Shown: positions 55,895 through 64,000 of the stretch, one piece after another
Numbering within the stretch: position 1 is the first letter of the stretch
How the letters are laid out: each line of letters starts with the position of its first letter
From: Pomphorhynchus laevis
Taxonomy: Eukaryota > Acanthocephala > Palaeacanthocephala > Echinorhynchida > Pomphorhynchidae
NCBI GenBank assembly: GCA_012934845.2
Contig: WNNJ02000516.1
Span: 1-64,000 of the forward strand
Reading direction: 5' to 3'
Length of the DNA stretch: 64,000 nt
Position numbers and translations under genes: made by a program
Notes under the pieces: generated by a model
The model's input: only the letters and a program-made list of their open reading frames with translations
Told to the model about the DNA's origin: nothing
Database searches by the model: none

Positions 55895-58800
55895 TATTGA
55901 GCCGGAATTCGCCTTGTTCTTTGTGATCGTCGTAGAATTAGAATGTTTGGAGATGACTGGAGCTTTTCTCTTTGAGCAATTGTAATGTTAGGAGTATCGC
56001 TTAAAATGGTTTCTTTCTTGTATCGTTTTCCGTGACTTCTACCTCTTTATCAGCATTGTTGATATGGTTGTTCATCTCCTACCATAAACGACGATCGTCG
56101 GATGACTTTCAATAGTGTCGATGATTTCCCCATCATTTCCTATATATGCAAGATTTTGAGTAGAAAGTTTGAACCCGACCTAATTTATCTTTAATAATAG
56201 AATACATTAAATCGAGGTCGATAAGCTGGGAAATTTCAACCAAAGGGCCATATTTTGAATGTCGGTTGTTTTATCGAATTAATACGTCCTCGCCCTTCAT
56301 CAACTATTTAGGTAAATCACTACATGGAAGAAAACATCGGAAAACATCGGAGATTATTACATGGAGGAAAAAACATCATATTGTGAGGTGTACCATTAAT
56401 TTCGGTACACAAAAGTCCTCGGATGGACGACAATACATCGGGGAGTACCGTCGACGATTTTGCAATCGGCAGTTTTCTTGATTTTAATGCCAGTAATATT
56501 CCTTTCAATAATGTTTCATCCAACCTTTCATACTGACCATTTGCTTGTGGTTTGTAAGGTGTTGTCAAACGTTTTTTAATACTCGTGTTGAATAACCACT
56601 GCTTGAGAGGACCTGACTGGAAACGAGCGCTTTGGTCAGAATGAATTGAATGAGAAAAATCACACAAGGATATTATTTGGTCAATACATTTTCTATCGGT
56701 CTGAGAAGACGTGTCTTTTACGGTGAAGACAAAGGGGTACTGACCAAATTCATCAATAGCAGTAAAAATGTAAGTTGATTCGGTTAGGATCCGCTACTTC
56801 CAAATTTCACTACTTTCAAATTTAACTACTTCCAATTAAACTACTTTTGAAGTAGTTTAATTTGGAAGTAGAGGGTCGTAATCTACAAAACAAACAATTT
56901 TGTCAGAAAATATTTTTTAAAATTAGAAATTCGCAAGTAGTGAAATTTGGAAATAGTGAAATTTGGAAGTGATGAAATTTGGAAGTAGCGGCTATTCACG
57001 AGTTGATTCACATGTGGATTTTGGAAAAGGGTTTTTAAAATCGACTGAAAATCGCTCTAAGGACATGTCGCTTTTATAGGATGAAAATTGTACTTAGGTT
57101 TATAAAATTTTGGCTTTATATGGCAACATATCGTACAGTTTCGAGTAACCAATCTTACATCGTCAACTGAATACGGAATGTTTTTATTCCTAACAAAATT
57201 TAATACTCTGGTAATCCCCAGAGTATTAATAATTTCTCATGCATTGACTTTAGATCCTCTCGATTGCTAAATGCACATACGTCTCGATACATTGCATCGG
57301 ACGACAGATTGTTCGATCCAGTATATATTCCATTTCACGGAAAATACGGCAGTGCCATCATCATCGAGCGATCTTGTCATTTTTAATCCTTCCATGTCGT
57401 TTGTTGTCAAACAGGAACGATACCAATTTCTGGCCCATTATAAGTTTGAACGGTGGCAAACCAGAAAATGCTTCCACGTTCTCAATACTTCAATTATCGC
57501 ATAAGTTTCTTTTCAAAAATACGATGATGCTTCTCGTGAACATTTAATGTACGAGAGAAAAGTGCGACTGGCCTTTTATTTTAGAGTCGACTAGCTATAA
57601 TTGCATTATAAGAAGAGTTAGTTTCAACACAGAAAGGGATTTTATCGTCTATTATATGTGTGCACGCATTAATTACATCCTTCTTGATTGACTCAATTGC
57701 ATTTTGTGCTGGTTGGTTTAACGGAACGGAAAACTTATGTTTGTTTTGGTTAACGGATATAATTTTGTTGAGAAATTCTCGATACATTTGCCGTGGTACG
57801 AAAATAACCCAAGTAGCCGTTTGAGAGATGTAATGTCGTACGGAGTTTCAATGTTCGTTAAAGCTTTTAGTCGATCTGGATCATGTTTCAATGTATTAAA
57901 AGAGATCTCATATCTTAGAGTCCTTATGTTTGTTGCACAGTATACTAATTTTCTTTCCTTGACTTCAAGACCAAATTCGTTTAACGCTTGATTAAATTTC
58001 TTTAAATTTAAGTAATGTTTTATTTTGGAATTCATACATATTATAACATCATCGAGGTAAATAAACACCTTTCAACTGAGTTGCGTCGATGAGTGCCTTC
58101 ATATACCGTTAAAACATGAAACGCTGTGAGTAACAACCATTGGGATTCGCTTAAAATTCGAGAGTCAACCATTCGCTTCAAATCCTGTAAAATGTCGTTC
58201 TTTCGAATCGATTTCGATTTGATAGTAGGCCTCTGCAAGGTCAATAAGTGAATAATAACGATATTTGGATATTTCGTCAGCAAGCTCAGTGATTTTTGGA
58301 AGTGGATATTCGTCTAAGTGCGTAAATCTGTTTATTATCCTAGAAAAATCAACGATAAGTCATTTCCTACCTGTTGGTCTTGATACTATCCCTATTTGAG
58401 CTCTCCACGGCGATTGTCTTGGTTCGATTATGTTGTTTTGAAGCAAATCGATGAATCTCACTTTGAATATACATTTCGTCGGCTTTGCTAAACTTTCGAC
58501 ATTTTGTGACAATATGACTGTTTCGGCAGACAATTTGTTAAAAAAGTCGTGGCGTTTGATACTAAATGTAGCTGATGAAAGAACTTCAAAGTTTTCAAGA
58601 TGACCTCCGAAGTTGATAATACAGCTCTTATATAATTTCAAAAAGCGTAAGCCAAGGATAATATCAGTACACGAGTGTAGTAGAATGAAAAATTCCATAT
58701 GCGAATACCTGCCCATGTAGCTGTTTATCGACCATGCATCTTTTGGAGGCAATCTTGGTAACCACAGAAGCCAAATAGACTCGCGTTAGCATCATACATC

Positions 58801-59100
58801 TTAATTTGAAGAAGGTCAACTGTGTCTTTATCAATAAAGTTGAGTGGGCTATCATTATTGATTAGTGCGTTAAATCGTCTTTTGATTTTGTGCATGTCAG
58901 TTTTTAACTTACATTTAGAGTTAACTGATAACGACGACATAAGTACGGCCGAATAAGATTTCGTTCTCGATGAAACGTACACACGTGAAAAGTTTTCTGT
59001 TTTTTCCACACTTGTAGCAAGTAGCAGATTTTGCAGGGCAACGCGCTCTCTGGCATGTCGTATGCCACCGTCGAAAAAGCAAGTCATTATTGTTTTTTTT
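55895..59100 (-). mobile_element. Ty3/Gypsy LTR retrotransposon fossil, gag end through integrase
   Basis: Minus strand, in element order: zinc-knuckle end of gag (59,087-58,950), protease (58,900-58,580), RT (58,560-57,720; including a YLDD-type catalytic block), RNase H (57,787-57,581), integrase (57,270-56,320) and a basic integrase C-terminal tail (to about 55,905). It is broken in many places and no LTRs were identified. A 200-bp inverted-repeat element sits inside the integrase. The protein is of the same general kind as the 1.7-3.8 kb fossil but less decayed, so probably younger. Confidence 0.85.
56791..56991. mobile_element. MITE-like element with 18-bp terminal inverted repeats
   Basis: CCGCTACTTCCAAATTTCA at the left end and its complement TGAAATTTGGAAGTAGCGG at the right end. 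Inside are further ACTTCC/GGAAGT inverted pairs and one GTCGTAATCTACAAAACAAA module. No ORF. It interrupts the Gypsy integrase. The element at 50,990-51,437 ends with the same sequence at the same integrase position. Confidence 0.75.
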
Positions 59101-59463
59101 GTTATTTTGAAAATTCAGTGCTTAGTCGATTTAGATATTCGGTATCACTATTTGAATCTCTAGTTCATACTATAAATTCATACTAGAAATTTGTGCCAAT
59201 TCATACCTTTCGTCAATTTTTAGTTCACTTGTTTTATGGTATAGCTCTACACTTTATGTGCCGTTTGTCAATGATTTGGTAATGGTAACAGCCTTTTCGA
59301 AATCAAGCTTATCAAATTCAAGAAGCCGTTGTATTATATTAAATTTTTAATAATATTTTTTCTAAATCAACACAATGATTAGTCTGTACTCAAGATCCGG
59401 AACATCATACTGTTCTAATCGAAATCTTGCAGAACAATATTCGCGTATGTAAGAGCAGATGCT
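59101..59463. other. No gene recognised
   Basis: AT-rich upstream flank of the Gypsy fossil on its 5' side. No LTR boundary could be supported. Confidence 0.45.
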
Positions 59464-59841
59464 TTACGCAGACGAGCAAATAATATCTTCGTTGCTGAAA
59501 AGGACCTGTTCGGCCTTTGTTCGCATTCTCAAAGTCATTAAGATGGCTTCAAATTCGCACACAGTAGTTCCCACAATCATCTGATCGAGAGATAGCAGGC
59601 TAGCTCCCGAGTTTTCATTCATCAGTAGTTTACTTGCTTTTCCAATCCAGTCCATTCTGATAAACTTAGTGATTCTCACCGTATATTTTCTTTGTTTAGG
59701 TGTCAGACCATTCATTTGAACTAGTATTTTCGCCTGATGATATTTCACTCTCTTGATGATTTCACCCAGGTTGCCTTTGCTCCACATTTCAATTCGCCTT
59801 TTAGATTGTCCTTCTGATGGAGCTGATCTTCCGAGTATCAA
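59464..59841 (-). CDS. Unrecognised 125-residue ORF, basic, Trp/Lys-rich
   Basis: The protein contains RRIEMWSKGNLGEIIKRVKY, KYTVRITKFIRMDWIGKASK and LLMNENSGASLLSLD. The spacing of the WSKG, R..KF...G...KA..LL pattern resembles the region just upstream of RT in some invertebrate retroelement proteins, but no catalytic motif is present nearby. It ends in a serine-rich tail, and the frame has no stops for 126 codons. It could be an exon of such a protein; confidence is low. Confidence 0.35.
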   Translation of the reverse strand: MILGRSAPSEGQSKRRIEMWSKGNLGEIIKRVKYHQAKILVQMNGLTPKQRKYTVRITKFIRMDWIGKASKLLMNENSGASLLSLDQMIVGTTVCEFEAILMTLRMRTKAEQVLFSNEDIICSSA

Positions 59842-60855
59842 TTATTTGCAGTACTATTTGAAATAATATAATACAGTAAATCGTTTTAAAGTGTTTTCAT
59901 TTATTTTCTCTAAAGTATTAAATTCTCTCAGTATCTCGCTTGTCAATTTTACAAAGTCTTTGCTTGCCTTACATTGGAGAAGATTAAATTGATATGGTTT
60001 CCAATAAAATACTTTTTTTAATTTGTGAAATGTCATTTGATAGGTTCCATCTATTTCATTCTCTTTAGTACAATAATGCTATTGCTCTATTGCCCTGTAG
60101 CCTGTCTCCTCTTCCCTTGTCATTATTAATTGGGGTCCCGAATTTATCTTACGAACGCAGTAAGGAGCAGCACAGTTGATCCATCCTCGGTTTGTCATGC
60201 CACAAGGATACCTTACACATATTGCAGCCACTGACTTGCAGTTGCAACATTTAGCAGAGATGGATGGCACACCTCGGAATATTTCAGGTAAGTATTTGTA
60301 ATCAGATTAAGCCGTGTATATTACTGTATATTTGTAAGTATTTATATCCAGATAATTTATAACCAATCAGTTTTTCTTCTTTATGAAATTTGTGAGTAAT
60401 TTTATTGTAAATTGTAATCACTTAATTGATACATGCAGTTTTGCCCTTTTGTATGTTATTATTGTGTATTTTATCTTGTGTTTTTAAGCTGTCAAATTTT
60501 TTACTGTATTTTATCTTTCAAGACTTTCTTGTCTTATAATAATGCAGAGATTTATTTCCCATATCGCCTTTCGGCTGGGCAAAATTAAAATACAATAAAT
60601 TAAATTTATTGTAAAGAATTCATATCAAAATCCTGGCGTTTTGAATTTGGAGTATACAAATTCAAAACGCTTCAATAATTATTGGAGTTTGATCAAAGAA
60701 AAGAGGATTTCGGCTTTCGCCTTTTTCAATTTAGAAAACAATAGAACAGTCGAAAGTCATGTTATATCCCTCCAATTATAAATTGTATCATTATTTAAAC
60801 CTAACGGTTCTTCCGTAAACATATCAAGCGAATGCATTACAGCTCCGTTAGTTTC
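59842..60855. other. No confident gene
   Basis: Two short minus-strand frames (60036-59854; 60270-60079, Cys-rich: KCCNCKSVAAICVRYPCG) are not recognised. 60,600-60,670 has an inverted pair (GGCGTTTTGAATTTG and CAAATTCAAAACGC). CATATCAAAATCCTGGCG precedes it. Confidence 0.4.
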
Positions 60856-61600
60856 CCTTTTTGTCTATATGTGCGATAGACGTACATTCAAACGTCTCGC
60901 TAAGGTCATTAATGTTTGTCCAACGTATTGTTTCTTGCAAGTGCTGCATGTTCCAATGTAATAACAACCGTTTGTTTTACAATTATATAAGCTACGTACG
61001 GCTCTATTCCCTTTCGTTGCGAATGCATCATAATATTTTGTTGTCTGTATGACCTCGCATGTCGCGCAGCGTTTATCCCCACATGGTCGTCATCCTTGTA
61101 TAGACTTTTTAGTTCTTAATTTTGATCTCACTAATAAGCGCTGTAATGTTGTCGAAATTTTAAACCACACAGTTTGTTTATCTGCTAAATGTTTTGGCCA
61201 TAGGTTTTAATTGCTTTTTGAAAACTTTGAAAATGTGGGTGATAAGCTAAAACCAAGTTAGATTTGTTATTAGGATGTCTCAGTTGCGCTAGGCATTGCT
61301 GTCTTGGTTGACGTCGTATGCAATTAATTTGTTTGCAAATAAAATCGTTTCGGTATCCTCGCTTCAAAAGGATTTAGTAATTTATGATATATGCTTTTCG
61401 AACTGTTGATCGTCAGTGCATGCTCGTCGTATCCTTAAAGCTTCATTAAAAATCATTGTTTGTTTGATAGTGGGCAGATTACAACTATTTCGGTGGATAT
61501 ATGTCGGTTGGGATTCCGTTTTCGGTAATGTGTTGTCTTGTAACTACCATTTCCTTTATATACCGATACATCCAGGAAATTGACCCTTTCTCCGCACTGC
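60856..61600 (-). mobile_element. Penelope-like element, third lineage (PLE-3): C-terminal GIY-YIG part
   Basis: Minus strand. 61,500-61,200 gives PTYIHRNSCNLPTIKQ and ALRIRRACTDDQQFEKHI, the PLE thumb-to-linker region. 61,150-61,060 gives VRSKLRTKKSIQG and RPCGDKRCATCEVI, the conserved Cys-rich linker. 61,010-60,870 gives NRAVRSLYNCKTNGCYYIGT then CSTCKKQYVGQTLMTLARRL, a GIY-YIG nuclease core. Here the nuclease follows RT, the classical Penelope arrangement, unlike PLE-1b. Several frame changes and stops; the RT catalytic region is missing. Confidence 0.78.
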
Positions 61601-61680
61601 GAAGGAACCAATGAGGTTCCTTCGCAGTGTGGATACTCTACTTCGCGCCGACTTTACTCCGATGGACTCGGAGTAAAGTC
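61595..61680. repeat. Two adjacent perfect hairpins
   Basis: CACTGCGAAGGAACC (61595-61609), loop AATGA, then its exact complement to 61629. GACTTTACTCCGA (61650-61662), 5-nt loop, then its exact complement to 61680. Two perfect hairpins 20 bp apart at the 5' edge of PLE-3. Confidence 0.88.
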
Positions 61681-61699
61681 CTTTACTCCTTTATTTGAG

Positions 61700-62799
61700 C
61701 GAATATACTAGTAGGCGAAATTCGAGCCTGAATAGCTTACATCGTTCTGGAAGCATTTTGGACGACAATAAAGAGTTATTTTAGGTTAAAATATTTCATC
61801 AAAATTATTTATTTTTATCATTGCTAAGGTGAGAATCTGAATTGAACAAGTCACCCCTAATTGAAAATTATATTTTTCTTCATCTGAGATTAGAATTGAG
61901 CTAAAATTTTGATAGTAGGTATTTTGAACATCTATGATTCAAATAATATGAAAAAATCGATGTGTCCATAATTAAAAAATTTAGAAAACATATTTTTATC
62001 TCACAAACTAATTTTATCATAAGACTTTTTTACTAACTTTTACTTGATATACATTTTATATGCTATGAGGAATCGTTTATCAATGAGGTATTAAACGTGT
62101 CAGGTCGTAATATGCACTACACATTTTATTTTTAATTTTTAATTTTTTCTAAAAAAATAAAAATTAAATATTTCGAAATTTGATTATTATCGGTTAAAAG
62201 CCGAATAAGCACGTACGTATCTTACTAATATCTTTCATTATGCAAAATTTGAGAACCGGTGAAATGTGGTATTTAACTAAATATTTTCCTACCTCTATTA
62301 TCTGCATTATAATACAAGATATCTTCAATCAGATTAAGATATTAATTTTAATTTATAAACATATGATTATATTACGTTTAAAAATATTTATAATAAAATG
62401 ATATTTTACGGTTTTGGCTTTTAGATTGTAGTTTAAATTTTTTAATTGTATAATCTATTTTACTAAACAATTTTTCTATTCGAATGTACAAATTTACAAT
62501 ATTTTGCAAATTCTACAATATTCTACATATTGTATTTGGCATACAATAAATATTGAAAATTTCTATAAAATTTTAAAAATTTTAAAATTTCAAAATTTTA
62601 AACACGTTGGTCAAGGATGTATGAATTGTAGGCAGATAAGAAATCGATTTGATTGGGTGACAATTTGATGAGGACAGGACAGTGAAACATGATAAATGGT
62701 AGACATTTGAATTGACAAAATTAGCGTCAACAAAGCTTCGAACGTTCGTAAGATAGGATAAGGATTGTGCAGCACTTGTAGTAACTCAGAAGTAGCCAC
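61700..62799. other. AT-rich region, no gene
   Basis: Very AT-rich. Short ORFs here have no recognisable features, and no tandem repeat was seen. Confidence 0.5.
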
Positions 62800-62824
62800 G
62801 AATAAGTGAGTGACTTTATAATAT

Positions 62825-62971
62825 GTGGCAAATACGTGCCAAAGTGCGCTTACAAGCCCACTGCTAATAATAAAAAAATTATCAAACTGATAAAGAAAAA
62901 TAATCCCACAGAAGAATTCAGTGTGATCGTTCAGTCCTTCGTTCATTTTGTTTGTTCGGTTCGTTCAGTCA
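62825..62971 (-). mobile_element. Short LINE A-like 3' tail insertion with 25-bp direct repeats
   Basis: The minus-strand 3' end reads GGGCTTGTAAGCGCACTTTG, GCACGTATTTGCCAC, closely matching the LINE A 3' end. GAATAAGTGAGTGACTTTATAATAT (62800-62824) recurs after it as 62972-62996 with two differences, a target-site duplication. The 5' half (GAACGAACCGAACAAACAAA type) does not match LINE A by eye, so this may be a SINE-like element using the LINE A tail. Confidence 0.7.
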
Positions 62972-63239
62972 GAATAAGTGAGTTGCTTTATAATATCGAG
63001 GATAAGGATTGCGATTGGCTCACACTTAGGCTACTGTAAATAAATTATTACTAGATCCGTGTAGATGGGCGCGGTGATAAATGCTATTTTAATAGCGGGT
63101 GATTTGTGCCAGAGTTGTTGCAATCTAGTGACGGCTTCGATTATTTTGTGGTCGATTGCAAAAAGCTTAGTTTTAAATTGTTCTGTGTTGCTTGAAAACG
63201 AGTTCTTCAGGGATACATTCTAAAAAAGATTTATTTTAA

Positions 63240-63940
63240 CGTGGCAAATGCGTGCCAGCGCACACTTACATGACCACAACAAAACAAAAATGTAAATCAG
63301 GTGTTGAGAAGGTGTGAACGGAGGAGATGTTTGAATGTGATAAAGGAGGGGACGCGGCGGACGTCGAGAGGGAGTTGATTCCAGGCGAGTGAGGCGGCGA
63401 CGAGGAAGGATCGGAGATCGTAGTTGTTGGAGAAATTGGGAACGTGGAGGAATAGGGTATGACGGGAACGCAGCGATAGCGAGGTGGGGCGAGTGTCATC
63501 TAAGAAAGTTAGGTTGATGAACGATGGGAAGCCGACAGCGATGAGACGAAAAGTTACGAGAAAAAGGCGGAGTTTGATGCGGATGTGGATTGTGGGGCAG
63601 TGGAGTTTGGCAAGATATGTGGATGTGTGGTCGAAGCGACGGAGACAAAAGAGCACTCGAACGGCGGAGTTGATTATTCGTTGTAGCGGTAGGATGATGA
63701 ATTTTGGAGAATTGGCGAAAAGGCTTAGGCAGTAATCGATTTTAGGGAAAAGAAGCGATGAAAGAAGAGACATACAAGAACGGAAGTCGATTAGGTGGCG
63801 TATACGGCTGATGTCACGGCGGATTAAGTTAGACGTGCAGACCTTGTCACGGACGAAGAGTTTAAGGGAAAGGTGATCATCAAAATGGAAGCCTAAGAAA
63901 GTGATATTGTGTACTATGGGTATGATCAATGAGGTAAAAT
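63240..63940 (-). mobile_element. LINE family A, copy 3 (RT thumb to 3' end)
   Basis: The open frame 63929-63297 (210 residues) reads SLIIPIVHNITFLGFHFDD, DVKxR-type RIRHLIDFRSCMSLLSSLLF, PKIDYCLSLFANSP and RFDHTSTYLAKLHCPTIHIR. It ends SLAWNQLPLDVRRVPSFITF, followed by KHLLRSHLLNT and a stop. No breaks occur across the whole C-terminal part, so it is the least decayed LINE A copy in the window. The 3' end lies at about 63,241 (GTGGCAAATGCGTGCC on the plus strand). Strong 5' truncation at about 63,940. Confidence 0.88.
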
Positions 63941-64000
63941 TATTATGTCGATAATCTATTGATAGAGGTTTGATCGAAGTGATAGCTGCAATATGAGTTG

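Overview
This window looks like a repeat-rich, AT-rich region of an invertebrate animal genome. It is eukaryotic: it holds LINE retrotransposons of several families, Penelope-like elements (PLEs), Ty3/Gypsy fossils, AT microsatellites and long tandem satellites. No bacterial operon, tRNA, rRNA or intact host gene could be recognised. I cannot name the species. The only host-like coding pieces are a FLYWCH-type zinc-finger exon at about 50.6-50.9 kb and a repetitive acidic reading frame at about 34.7-35.0 kb.

Layout. 0-4 kb: a 100-bp-arm inverted repeat, a CR1-like LINE fragment, one satellite A unit and a Ty3/Gypsy fossil. 4.3-8.7 kb: a nearly full-length two-ORF LINE (family A). 9.3-9.8 kb: a PLE 3' tail. 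10-34.4 kb: six nearly full-length copies of a second LINE (family B: zinc-knuckle ORF1, then endonuclease plus reverse transcriptase) arranged head to tail with almost no spacer. Four copies are on the minus strand and two on the plus strand, with a head-to-head switch near 26.7 kb. One copy is interrupted by a PLE. 34.4-41.5 kb: small LINE, PLE and Gypsy fragments. 41.6-52.4 kb: satellite A (391-bp period) and satellite B (about 360-bp period) arrays, interrupted by PLE tails and a LINE A copy. 52.4-55.6 kb: a PLE with an N-terminal GIY-YIG-like region. 55.9-59.1 kb: a second large Gypsy fossil. 59-64 kb: an unrecognised ORF, a third PLE lineage (GIY-YIG part) and LINE A 3' ends.

Most notable observation. 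Satellites A, B and C, a 564-bp insertion inside the 53-kb PLE, and the PLE 3' tail all carry the complete set of hammerhead-ribozyme core pieces (GAAA, CUGANGA and UH) with three complementary helices. In all five families the three core strands lie in the same cyclic order, and that order is not the one found in type I, II or III hammerheads. The canonical fold could then form only between neighbouring repeat units or between two RNAs. The 564-bp insertion is flanked by an 11-bp target duplication and has a 258-bp unit, as expected of an animal retrozyme mobilised by PLE machinery. Everything was read by eye; no alignment, folding program or database search was run.
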